Position numbers and translations under genes: made by a program. The notes below the pieces were generated by a model. It was not told where the DNA came from, made no database searches, and saw only the letters and a list, made by a program, of their open reading frames with translations. Below are positions 11,509 through 22,270 of a DNA stretch of 64,000 bases, one piece after another. The stretch is from Triticum aestivum (taxonomy: Eukaryota > Streptophyta > Magnoliopsida > Poales > Poaceae): positions 139,344,747 to 139,408,746 of the forward strand of contig NC_057807.1 of NCBI RefSeq assembly GCF_018294505.1, read 5' to 3'. Position 1 is the stretch's first letter; every line of letters begins with the position of its first letter.

Positions 11509-13072
11509 CATGGTACCACAACATCAAAGATCAATCTTGCTTTGAAGGCCAATCATATATGTGAGGAAGGGCAAAGTGAAGAAGAATATGGTGTTGATGA
11601 TGGTGATGAGATTGACTCCGATGAGAGCCCTTCATATAAAGACATTGTCCTCTTTGTCAAAAAAATTAGCACAGGAAAATTCAAGGGAAGGTTCCAGAAG
11701 AAGAAAGCAAGAAAGTGTTACAACTGTGAAGAAACCAACCACTTCACCAATGATTAACATTTCCCAAGAAGAAGTTTCCAAATCCGTTGAACTCCAAGGT
11801 CAAGAAGAGAGATGGGAAAGAGATGGTTGCATATGAAGAATCTGATTCGGATAATGTTGGTGGTGTTGCCAGAGTAGCTCAAGATTCTCAAAACATCTTG
11901 AGGCTAGTCAACAAGAGGGGTGATGTTGTCACCTACAACTATATGAAAGATTACAAGGGCAACTGTCACAAGTGCTTAATGGCAAAGGCCATGGTAGAAG
12001 TTGGAGAGGACCAAAACTCCCCTGACAAGGTCAAGGTAACCCCACATTAAAATCCTCCTCTTTTCACTCCATCTACTCCTTGTGATGAGTATCTTGATCT
12101 GGAGGATAAATATGATGATGATGACAATATAGATGATCCTATGCTCGCTAAACTAAATAAGTTCATGTGCTCCCACTATGTTTCGTATGCTTACGGAGAT
12201 GGTGAGTAAGCACACCATTACCATTAAGGAACTCAAAACCGTCATCATCGAGGAAAAGGAAAAGTATGAAATCCCTGAGCGGAAAGTCCAATATGAGGAA
12301 GCATGAAATGATGAACTGTTCTTAAAAATTGGTGCAAACATTGATGTTCATGCTAAAAAACTTGCCTCCTTGAAAAAGGCCAAGAACTCTTGCAAGGAGT
12401 TGATGAATGATAAAAGTAATCTTGTGGAATCTCTTGCTTCTCTCTATAAGGATTGTGAGCTTCTATCTGTGTCCCTCAAGACTAAGGAAGAGGAGCTCAC
12501 CCTTCTTACAAAGAGCTTTGAGACGCTTAAACTTACTTATCTTGAAACATTAGCCAAGGTTTACTCTTCACCTATTATCAATGCTGATGCTTGTACTACT
12601 TACTCTAGTGGTGAACTAGCATCTATTCTTGAGGAAAACGGTTTTCTAAAGGCACAACTCGAGACAAGACTCATGCCATGTGCTCAAGGAAAAAAGAACC
12701 TTAATGAGGTATTGAGCCAACACAATGAGGTGTTTGCCAAGGAAGGGCTCGGGTTTGACCCAAGCACAAGCAAGAAGAAGACATCTTCTCAAAGGTGCAT
12801 TGCCCCTATCAAAGAGACATTTGTACGTGAAGGACACAAGAAGAATCATAAGGTTGTGAGTGGGAAGGACACTATGGGCATGCCCACTCTCAACAAGCCA
12901 AAAGAGTTCATGCTTCCATCCTATGTACTTCGTAAAACAAAGGATGGAGAAGTTTATGCAAAAATTGTTGATCCTCATAATGCATTCCGGTTTTATGCTA
13001 TTTGGGTCCCTAAGACCCTTATGACTAACTTTAGAGGTCCCATTGCAAAATGGGTGCCTCTAACCAAGTCAT
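11509..13072 (+). pseudogene. copia gag, C-terminal part with zinc knuckle and coiled coil
   Basis: Nucleocapsid part of gag. The frame 11512-11757 is acidic and then lysine-rich, and ends in the knuckle CYNCEETNHFTND. The fourth ligand cysteine is lost and a TAA stop follows at once (11755-11757). A shifted frame continues (11787-12050, YEESDSDNVGG; NKRGDVVTYNY). After more breaks a long open segment 12370-13072 is rich in Glu, Lys and Leu heptads (about the first 110 residues look coiled coil) and ends IAKWVPLTKS with a stop. The N-terminal gag core lies beyond element 3, outside the window. Confidence 0.75.
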
Positions 13073-13078
13073 AAATTG

Positions 13079-16000
13079 TGGGTAGGTTGCTTTCTATGGT
13101 GGAGTCAAATGGGTGATCGACAGTGGATGCACCAACCATATGACCGGAGATAGAAAATTGTTTTTCGATTTCATGGAAGCTATATTCAACCATTTATGAG
13201 CATTGTGTTTGGTGGAGGATCAAAAGGACTGGTACTCGGGTTGGGCAAGGTGGCTATCACAAATGACATGTTTGTTGCAAATGTCATGCTTGTCCAATCC
13301 CTTAAATACCATTTGCTTTCCGTTCGCCAATTGGCTTCCGTTGGTTATGATACACTATTTGGACTAACGGATGTGAAAGTCTTTAAGAGAGATACTCTCG
13401 AAGTGGCCCTTGTTGGATAGTTGGATGGCAACCTTTACACGGTTGATTTCTCAAAAGAGAGCATGTTCCATGCAACTTGTCTAATGGCCAAGACCGAGAA
13501 GGGGTGGCTATGGCATCCCCGGATAGCCCATGTCGGCATGAGAAATCTTCAAGATCTCTGAAAGGGTAATCACATCCTTGGACTAACCAATATCTCTTTT
13601 GAGAAAGATCGTGTGTGTAGTGCATGCATAGCCGGGAAGCAGCATCAATCAAAGCACCCACCCAAGAATATTGTATCTACCTCAAGGCCTTTGGAGCTCC
13701 TTCATGTGGATCTTTTTGGGCCTCCTTCGTGGGATAGTCTTGGTGGGAAAAAGTATGGACTTGTATTGTTGATGATTACTCAAGATACACATGGGTGTTT
13801 TTCCTCAAGTCCAAGGACGAGACGAAGATCACCTTCATTGTGTTTGCCAAGCAAGCCCAACGCAAGTTCGACAAAGAAATATTGGCAATAAGAAGTGATA
13901 ATGGCTCTGAGTTCAAGAACTACACCTTGGAAGAATTTCTTAGTGATGAAGGGATTGAGCATCAATATTCCGCATCTTGCACTCCTCAACAAAATGATGT
14001 AGCTGAGAGGAAGAACCGTACACTTGTGGAAATGGCAAGGTACATGTTGGATGAATACAAGTCACCACATAGTTTTTGGGCTGAGGCCGTCAACACCGCA
14101 TGCCATGCATCAAACCGTCTCTTCCTCCGCATGATATTGGAGAAGACTCCATATGAGCTCGTAACTGGGAACAGGCCAAATGTCAAGTACTTTCATGTAT
14201 TTGGGTGCAAGTGCTTCCTTCTCAACAAGAGAGAATGGTCAGGAAATTTTCAATCCAAAACAATTGAGGGCATATTTGTTGGTTATGGATCAAACTCTCA
14301 CGCCTGTAGAGTCTACAACAAATCCAATGGATGTGTTGTAGAAACTTGTGATATGGTGTTTGATGAATTTAATGCCTCCCATGGGGAGCAAGTTGATCTA
14401 AGTGATATAGTTGAAGGCGATCCTTCTCAAGATATTTTGACCATGGGTGTTGGTGCTCTTCTTCCAATGGAACAAGAACCTCATGATGATGAAGAAGAAG
14501 ATGGAAGTTTCCCTCATCATCAAGCCACTTCAACACCCATACCAACACAAGATCCTATTTCTCAAATGCAGCCCATTTTTCAAGAACAAGATCATCACCA
14601 AGAGCAAGAACAAGAAAGTGCAATCCCTGATGATGGACCTCAACAAATGCAGCATGAAGAAGAAGATCTTCCACCACACATTAATGATCCATATGTTGAG
14701 GATGTGGACAATGGAAATGAAGTTGAACCTCATGAAACCCTAACATCCATCATGCCACGAGTGGCCGGTCGTGTTGATGTTGATCATATTATTAACGGCG
14801 TACCGCAAGGTAGAGTCACTCGTAAATAATTGACAAACTTTTGTGCTCAATTTTCATTTGTCCCTAGTGTTGAGCCACTCAAGGTACAAGATGCATTGAT
14901 GGACAATGATTGGCTCGTTGCTATGCAAGAAGAGTTGAACAATTTTGAACGCAACAAAGTGTGGTCATTAGTCAAGAGACCAACTAAGGAACACGATGTC
15001 ATTGGAACAAAATGGATTTTTAAGAACAAGCAAGATGACAATGTCATAATCATCCGCAACAAGGCAAGGTTAGTGGCACAAGGGTACTCACAAGTTGAAG
15101 GTTTGGACTTTGATGAGACCTTTGCTCCCATTGCCCATCTTGAATCTATTCGCATCTTACTTGCTTATGCTGCTTTCAATGGTTTTACGTTACATCAAAT
15201 GGATGTGAACAGTGCTTTCCTTAACGGTCCTCTACAAGAAGAAATATATCTATCACAACCACCTGGGTTCATGGATCCCGATCACAAAGATTATGTGTAT
15301 AAACTTCACAAAGCTTTGTATGGCCTCAAACAAGCACCTCGTGCTTGGTATGATCATCTAAAGAAGTTTCTACTCGATGATGGTTTTGTGATAGGGGTGA
15401 TCGATCCCACTCTTTTTACTAGGAGGGAAAAGGGTGATTTGATCTTATGCCAAATCTATGTAGATGACATCATTTTTGGTTCTCCTAACATTCATTTGTG
15501 CAAGAAGTTTGCGGCCTCAATGACCAAGACCTTTGAGATGTCACTCAATGCGGACTTGAAGTGCTTTCTTGGATTTGGAATTCAACAATTTCAAGGAGTT
15601 TTCTTGTCTCAAACAAAATACCTCAAGGACATTCTAGAGAAGTTTGACATGACAAATGCAAGCCCATGTAAGACACCCATGCCAACAAAACTTGTACTCG
15701 CTAAAGACACAGACGGTATCCCTTTTGAACCATCTCTTTATCGCTCTATGATTGGTTCATTGCTTTATCTTTATGCATCTAGACCAGACATCATGTTAAA
15801 TGTAGGCATATGTGCAAGATTTCAAGCTTCCCCTAGGGAAAGTCATCATAAGGCGGTTAAGAATATTCTTAGATACCTTGTTCACACCCCAAAGTTCGGT
15901 CTATGGTACCCCAAGGATGCAAAGTTTGATCTCACTGGGTACACGGATGCGGATTGGGCCGGTGACAAAGTGGGACGGAAGTCTACCTCCGGTGCATGTC

Positions 16001-16407
16001 AGTTTCTTAGACACTCCTTGGTAAGTTGGTCCTCGGAGAAGAAGAAGTGTGTCTCCCTCTCCACCGCCGAAGCTGAATACATTGCAACCGCAAGTTGTGC
16101 AACTCAATTACTATGGATGAGGCAAAGCTTGAAGGAATATGGTATCACTTGTTGACATGTGCCTCTTCTATGTGATAATAAAAGTGCCATCAAGATTGCT
16201 GAAAACCCTATTGATCACCCTCGCACAAAACACATTGATATTAGGTATCACTTCTTAAGAGACCATGTGCAAAAGGGTGACATTGATATTGCTCATGTTG
16301 GTACAGATATGCAACCTGCTGACATTTTCACCAAACCATTGGATGAAGCAAGGTTTTGTCAACTTAGGCAGGAACTTGGTATCTTGGAGCTTGACAACAT
16401 TATGTGA
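13079..16407 (+). pseudogene. copia pol: protease, integrase, reverse transcriptase, RNase H
   Basis: The protease site WVIDSGCTNHMTG lies at about 13108-13146. A GAG-pre-integrase segment follows (WHPRIAHVGMRNL, then CSACIAGKQHQSKHP). The integrase core carries the triad: Asp in LHVDLFGP (about 13705), Asp in IRSDNGSEF (about 13893), Glu in NDVAERKNRT (about 14006). Reverse transcriptase spans about 14890-15620, with [30 protein letters not shown] and catalytic YVDDIIFGS near 15460. RNase H follows, with [30 protein letters not shown] and IFTKPLDE. The integrase-to-end frame has no shift after about 13760 but has TAA at 14827-14829 and TGA at 16153-16155. Earlier breaks: a stop at 13195-13197, TAG at 13418, TGA near 13558, and a one-base loss near 13750. 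A purine-rich tract (TTAGGGGGAGAA) lies at 16463-16474. Confidence 0.93.
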
Positions 16408-16708
16408 AATCTTGTACCCATGCATACATTTACTTCATGTCGATCTTGATGTAGGCATATATTTAGGGGGAGAACGTCAATTCATGAATCCTCTTCTCTC
16501 TATATAATGCGCAAATAAAACCAACACTCTCAAAGTTACCATGACACTTCTTTTGTGTCTATAGTACTTTAATATGATGGAGTAGTAATCTTGGGTCCAA
16601 AGTTCAAATCTTTGTAGTACCAGGTTATGTATACTCACACATGGTGGCTTAGGCCACCGCTCTTCATAGTTTGTGGTCCGGCCTTGTGTTATGTCTTGAG
16701 TATAGTTT

Positions 16709-16752
16709 TCTCTCTCTCTCTTCCTCTCTCTCTCTCTCTCACACACACACAG

Positions 16753-16783
<31 letters not shown>

Positions 16784-16802
16784 TATATATATATATATAT
16801 AA
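16709..16802. repeat. compound TC / AC / AT microsatellite
   Basis: (TC)n interrupted by CC at 16709-16740 runs into (AC)n at 16741-16751 and (AT)n at 16753-16802 with one TC break. It lies between copia pol and its third ORF. The sequence gives open frames of repeated residues that are not genes. Confidence 0.95.
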
Positions 16803-17399
16803 GTGCTCTCCTAGAATTCAACTTTCTCATCGCTATAAAATCATCATCGTTTTCTCAGGCCATCTGCTCTCATTTCGGCCAGATCATCCGGATGTTCGGT
16901 CCACTCTATCATGTTTTCCCTAGATATCCGGGCAAACCTCCAGTCATCCGGACAAGTCTGGACGATCCGGGCCTCCCTCCGGTCGTTCGGGCGGCTCCAC
17001 GTCCAAAAAAACAAATCATGCGCTGGGGGGGCAGAGGGTTATTCCTCTATTTCCTTCCCCACAACCCCCATCTGCTCGCCTCCGCCGCCGACGGCTGCTC
17101 GTGGCTGCCACCGTCGGTCCGACCAGTCAAGCAGCCAGATTTCACTCCCCCTCATGCTATTCTTCCCGATCCACTCCCTCCTCGCACGGCTCCTCTCGGG
17201 GACTGTCAGTTTGTCTCTGATTTTGCTTTTTCTGTCCCCGGGAGTCACCATGGTGGTCGGACGTGGAGGTGGTGGCCAGAGCTTCACGAAGACATCCACG
17301 GGCCCCTCTCGTGGTACTTCATCTGTGCTCCTCCTCCATTTTTCCGTTGCACTGCTGTTCTCTCATCCATCTAGGTTTACATATTCATCTTGTTGTCTC

Positions 17400-18119
17400 T
17401 CTCCTATGCATGTACGCAGACGCGCGTCGTCAAGCCTCGACGGACTCCGAGGACTCTGCTCGTCCACTCAAGAAGGTGTCGGGTTGTGCTCGTTCATCCT
17501 ATGCGGGGTAGGACGACCCTGACAATGAGGCCGACCTCCATGAGGAAGAGCTCGTGCATGTTCACTCCACGACAAAATCAAAGAAGAAGAAAGAAACCTC
17601 TACCTCAAGCTCTCAGCCTGCCCAACTTCTGGCCTCGTCCTATCCATGGCCAACCCGACCAACCCTGGCCGTCATTTTGTCAACTATCAGCCCATGGAGC
17701 CCACTGATTATGCTACCTTAAGGAGACATGTCAACCAATTTGCTGCCCCTGCAAATGCCACCGATTCTCATTTTCGCACTTTGGTTCAACAAGACATCTA
17801 TCAATCCGTCATTGCTCACCTCGGTTTCTCTCCTCAACATCATGTGAACTTGGCATACCTTGAGAACAATCCTATCAAGTTCGATGGTGTTTTGGAGAAG
17901 ATTGATCGCATGGGGTTGCATCATGCTATGACTCTTCATTGTGATTGGAAAGAGGATGCCATGTGGCAATTATGTGTCACTTGTTTCTTTCATTTGGATT
18001 GCTCCATCACTTGGATGACTCACCATTCTCAGTTTGCTGTCACCTTCGAGGAGTTCGCTACTGTCTTGGGCATGCCGGGCTCTGAGGCTTCTGTGTTTAG
18101 GATCCATGAGGTGAACCCC
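17400..18119 (+). pseudogene. third ORF of the copia element (downstream of RNase H)
   Basis: A sense ORF after pol, as in SIRE-type copia elements, where such an ORF has been called env-like. Function is unknown. The first part (17407-17640) is hydrophilic and lysine- and serine-rich (KSKKKKETSTSSS) with frame changes. The second part is open from 17646 (MANPTNPGRHFVNYQ) to 18119, where the LTR of the next element cuts it after RIHEVN. The second part is a globular-looking domain (PIKFDGVLEKIDRMGLHH; TFEEFATVLGMPG), of a type seen in plant transposon proteins. No signal peptide or membrane helix is visible here. Confidence 0.6.
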
Positions 18120-19713
18120 TGATACGTCTCCAACGTATCTATAATTTTTTATTGTTCCATGCTATTATATTATCTCGTTTGGATGTTTTATATGCTATTT
18201 TATATGCTACTATTAATTTTGGGACTAACCTATTAACCTAGAGCCTAGTGCCAGTTCCTATTTTTTCCTTGTTTTTGAGTCTCGTAGAAAAGGAATACCA
18301 AATGGAATGAAACCTTCACGATGATTTTTCTTGGACTAGAAGACAACCAGGAGACTTGGAGATGAAGTCAGAGGAGCCACGAAGCGGCCACAAGGACGGA
18401 GGGTGCGCCCAGGGGGGTAGGGCGCGCCCCCACCCTTGTGAGCCCCCCGTGACCCTCCTGACCTAATTCTTTCACCAATATATTCCCATATATCCCCAAA
18501 CCAGCAGAAGCATCCACGAAAACACTTTTCCGCCGCCGCAACCTTCTGTACCCGTGAGATCCCATCTAGGGACCTTTTCCGGAACCCTGCCGGAGGGGGA
18601 TTCGATCATGGAGGGCTTCTACATCAACTCTATTGCCCTTCCGATGAAGCGTGAGTAGTTTACCATAGACCTACAGGTCCATAGCTAGTAGCTAGATGGC
18701 TTCTTCTCTCCCTTTGATTCTCAATACCATGTTCTCCTCGATGTTCTTGGAGATCTATTCGATGTAATACTGTTTTGCGGTGTGTTTGCCGAGATCTGAT
18801 GAATTGTGGATTTATGATCAGCTTATCTATGAATATTATTTGAATCTTCTCTGAATTCTTATATGCATGGTTTGATATCTTTGTAATTATCTTCGAACTA
18901 TCAGTTTGGTTTGGCCAACTAGATTGGTTTTTCTTGCAACGGGAGAAATTCTTAGCTTTGGGTTCAATCTTGTGGTGTCCTTTCCTAGTGACAGCAGGGG
19001 CAGCAAGGCACGTATTGTATTGTTGCCATCGAGGATAAAAAGATGGGGTTTTCATCATATTGCTCGAGTTAATTCCTCTACATCACGTCATCTTACTTAA
19101 TGTGTTACTCCGTTCTTTATGAACTTAATACTCTAGATGCATGCTGGATAGCGGTCGATGAGTGGAGTAATAGTAGTAGATGCAGAATCGTTTCGGTCTA
19201 CTTGACACGGATGTGATGCCTACATTCATGATCATTGCCTTAGATATCACCACAACTTTGCGCTTTTCTATCAATTGCTTGGCAGTAATTTGTTCCCCCA
19301 CCATATTATTTGCTATCTTGAGAGAAGCCTCTAGTGAGACCTATGGCCCCCGGGTCTATTTTCCATCATATAAGTTTCCGATCTGCAATATTAGTTTCCA
19401 ATCTACTATTTTTGCAAACTTTTACTTTCCGAACTATAAACCAAAAATAATAAAAATATTTACTTTATCATTTATCTATCTCTATCAGATCTCACTTTTG
19501 CATTTTGCAAGTAACCGTGAAGGGATTGACAACCCCTTTTATCGCATTGGGTGCATGTTGTTTGATTGTTTGTGCAAGTATTCTGTGATTTGTGCGTTGT
19601 CTCCTACTGGATTGATACCTTGGTTCTCAAACTGAGGGAAATACTTAACTCTACTTTGCTGCATCACCCTTTCCTCTTCAAAGGAAAAACCAACGCAAGC
19701 TCAAGAAGTAGCA
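18120..19713 (+). repeat. 5' LTR of the Athila-type element
   Basis: Begins TGATACGTCTCCAACGTATC. The right edge is uncertain: GCATCA at 19661-19666 pairs with the TGATAC start, while AGTAGCA ending at 19713 is closer to the primer site. No gene is supported in it; open frames such as 18660-19058 on the minus strand are chance. Confidence 0.78.
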
Positions 19714-19985
19714 GGAAGAATTTTTGGCGCCGTTGCCGGGGAGATCTACGCCAAGTCAAGACATACCAAGTACCCATCATAAACTCTCATCTCTTGCATT
19801 ACATTATTCGCCATTCGCCTCTTGTTTTCTCTCCCCCACTTCTAAAACGATTTTCGAAAAGATTTGCCTTTTTCTTCGCCCTTCTTCCGTTCGTCTTCTC
19901 GTTTGCCCTTTATGTCTTACTTGGCTTGTTTGCTTGCTTGCTTGGCATAATTGTGTATTTATTGAAATTCAGAAACAAAAAGTTT

Positions 19986-20438
19986 ATGGATCCTCATCCA
20001 CTTGCTAATCTTTTTAAGAGATCCAATTACGATGAATCAATTGCTAGTGAGTTGAGTGCACTAGATTATATTTATGAGGTTTTGCTTGAAATTCATGAAA
20101 CTAGAAAGTGTGATGAAGTGTTGAAAGAACAAAATTATAAAGTGATTCATGATAGCTCATTGAATGAAAAGCATGATTGCAATGATGTTATTACAAATTC
20201 TATTAATGTCAATTGTGTTAATGATATTCAAAACCCTAAGCTTGGGGATGCTAATTTTGCTATGTCTACTACCTGTTGCAATGATCATGATTGGGGTGAT
20301 TCTTCTTATGATCTTGAAAATTTGTTTAAGCCCCATGATGATTATAAGATTGATAATAATGTTCGCAATAATACTGAAAGTGGGTTTGGAAGAGTGTTAA
20401 CTTTAGAGCCCACATATTTGGAGAATGTTCAACCTTAG
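19986..20438 (+). CDS. Short ORF of the Athila-type element (non-autonomous-style leader protein)
   Basis: A 150-codon ORF starting ATG at 19986 (MDPHPLANLFKRSNYDE) 260 bp after the primer site. The frame is open further upstream, but that part lies in the LTR/leader. The protein is acidic and Asn/Asp-rich with no gag core, zinc knuckle or enzyme motif that I recognise. Its position fits the first ORF of Athila-related elements that lack a normal gag. It is intact here. The sequence after its stop (AAGTGGGTTTGGAGAGGTCA) continues the element to 20476. Confidence 0.55.
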   Translation: MDPHPLANLFKRSNYDESIASELSALDYIYEVLLEIHETRKCDEVLKEQNYKVIHDSSLNEKHDCNDVITNSINVNCVNDIQNPKLGDANFAMSTTCCNDHDWGDSSYDLENLFKPHDDYKIDNNVRNNTESGFGRVLTLEPTYLENVQP

Positions 20439-20476
20439 GAAATTTTGTATAAAAGTGGGTTTGGAGAGGTCATGAT

Positions 20477-21361
20477 TGTTAGTGTTTGGGAACCAGGGTA
20501 CCCAGACTTGCCTGCCTATGGCCCGTGGCGTGGCTTCATTGATGGCCTGGTACGGGCCAGCTTCAACTACGGCGAGACAAAAGACCACGCGAGGGGCCAA
20601 GCCTCGCGAGGCTGACGACATCAAGACCTCCCGAGGGAGCGGCCTCCTTAGGTGGCCTCCTGACGGAGCGGAGATTTCTATGCAAGACCCGGCCTCACGA
20701 GGCTGAAATGACATCAACCATGATGACCAAGGCTAGGCGCGCGCCAGCGAGCGTAGAGCAGCAGGTTTCCTCTTTGGTGCTAAGGAGGCAAGCGTAGGTG
20801 TGGAGTCACAAGGAATCAACCAAAGGTTTCCATTTGCGTGCAACAAGACCAAGACCTCCAGAATGGCAGGATGGATGTCATCTCCGAGCCCACCACGACA
20901 TCATGCTCAGAGGCTTTGCAGGCGAAGACCACCTTTCATCAGGATTAGATGTACTTCTTGTCCCCTTTCAAATTTGGCTATTGTGGGATCCCTTCCCGCC
21001 TAAGTTTTGGAGGAAGAGGACCAAGGCCACTATAAATATAGCCTAGCCACCACCATCGAAGGGATCGGACCCCCAGAGACCAAATCCCAAGAGATCATCC
21101 CAAGAACACGCCTCTTGAGGTTGTTCTTCCACTTGTACTAGTTCATCCTCAGCCCCTCGCGAGGCTAATCCACCATAAAACAGGAGTAGGGTATTACACC
21201 GCAAGGTGGCCCGAACCTGGGTAAATGGCCGTGTCTTTCTCTGTCATGTTCATTGAGCTAGGTCATGAGAGCAGGGGGTCGATCAGCTTGAGAGGTTGAG
21301 TTCTTCACACATGCCCCTGAGTTCGAATCTTTCTTGGGTCTGCTGAGCCCGGAATCCGACA
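20477..21361 (+). repeat. 5' LTR of element E
   Basis: Runs from TGTTAGTGTTTGGGAACC (or TGTTTGGG at 20483) to GGAATCCGACA at 21361. A plus-strand TATA box (TATAAATA) is at 21031-21038. CCTCGCGAGGCT-type palindromes recur (for example 20606-20615 and 21157-21167). The exact left edge is uncertain by 6 bp. Confidence 0.78.
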
Positions 21362-21489
21362 TTTGGCGCGCCACGTAGGGGGTGTGTTGGAGCTCGGCCT
21401 CTTCATCAACCACGCTTCACCCTCGCTGCTCGATCTCCATGGCGGGCGCTGCTCCCTCCGCTAGTTCACCGGGCACATTCGGAGCCGTC

Positions 21490-22270
21490 GTGGGTTTCCA
21501 GGCCTTTTCCCCCGCCTTGCGATAGGTGCGGTGGCCTTCGTAGTTCAGGCCAGAGCTGCCGCCGCACTACGATGGTGCGGCTGACCCTGCGGGGTTTCTC
21601 CAGGCATACGAGGAGGCCATCTGGGCGGAGGGCGGAGACGACAAGGCCAGGGAAAATTGGCTCCATATGGCACTCGCGGGCATGCCTCACACCGGCCTGC
21701 TCAACTTATCGGAGTCCTCAGTGGCTTCATGGGAGGAGCTGCGTGAGTTGTTCACCGCACGCTTCGCGATTCCGGCACACCACGCCATCGCTGCCATCCT
21801 CGGCGGATTGCAGGCGCCAGCTTCAAATCGCCACACCAAGTAGTTCTTTTGTTAGATGGGAGCTCCCCCACCCCTGTGACGGGCCCCTTCGGGCTGGGCG
21901 GTGCCCAGGTCGACCTTACCTTCGACTCCAGAGATCACCCCAAGACCACAGCCGACACCGGCCCATTGTCCATGCTCTGCACCCCCACCATCTGCAATGT
22001 AGCGGTTACCAGGACCCTCATCGATGGCGGCGCCGACCTCAATGTCCTCTCCATGGAGGCGTTCGGACTGCTTCATGTGTGTCGCGACCGGCTCCTCCCC
22101 ACCAAGCCATTTTCCGGAGTGGTCGGCGGCCCCACCTGCCCCGTGGGGCAGATTCGCCTCCCCGTCACCTTCGAAACGCACGACAACTACCGCGCCGAGC
22201 TCATCGACTTCGATGTGGCACGCATCGGGCTCCCATACAACGCCATCCTCGGGTACTCAGCCCTCGCCAA
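21490..22270 (+). pseudogene. gag core and protease fragments of element E
   Basis: The plus-strand frame about 21550-21840 reads as a gypsy gag core (HYDGAADPAGFLQAYEEAIW; WLHMALAGMPHTGLLNLSES; SWEELRELFTARF), ending at a TAG at 21841. With no zinc knuckle, a shifted frame from 21849 enters the aspartic protease: LIDGGADLNVLSMEAF (the DGGA form of the active-site triplet, about 22018-22065), and LPYNAILGYSALAN near the end, where the LTR of A interrupts it. Codon use is strongly GC-biased compared with its neighbours. Confidence 0.8.

Larger units (their letters stand above)
11509..18119 (+). mobile_element. Ty1/copia LTR retrotransposon, SIRE-like, internal region
   Basis: A plus-strand copia element lacking both LTRs in this window. 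Element 3 cuts into its gag at 11508, and the Athila-type LTR cuts its third ORF at 18120. The order gag zinc knuckle, coiled coil, protease, integrase, reverse transcriptase, RNase H is diagnostic of copia. A third ORF after pol points to the SIRE lineage. It is the outermost (oldest) frame of the nested stack seen here. Confidence 0.85.
18120..20476 (+). mobile_element. Athila-type Ty3/gypsy element, 5' part
   Basis: A 5' LTR, then an Asp-tRNA-type primer-binding site (TGGCGCCGTTGCCGGGGA from 19725), a leader, and a short ORF. The long LTR and this primer site are typical of the Athila lineage. It is cut at 20477 by the next element. The 3' half is outside the window or lost. Confidence 0.82.
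20477..22270 (+). mobile_element. Ty3/gypsy element (element E), LTR, gag and protease part
   Basis: The LTR is followed by a TTTGGCGCGCC-type primer-binding region (from 21362), a GC-rich gag segment and a protease segment. It is cut at 22270 by the LTR of chromovirus A; GCCAA (22266-22270) would be the target duplication for A on this side. The C-terminal gag is missing between core and protease, so this copy carries an internal deletion. Confidence 0.78.

Noticed and set aside
12153..12341. Minus-strand frame in copia gag
   Set aside because: Shadow of the frameshifted gag coiled-coil segment.
16627..16923. Frame with SLSLPLSLSL and IYIYIYIY runs
   Set aside because: Produced by the TC/AC/AT microsatellite.
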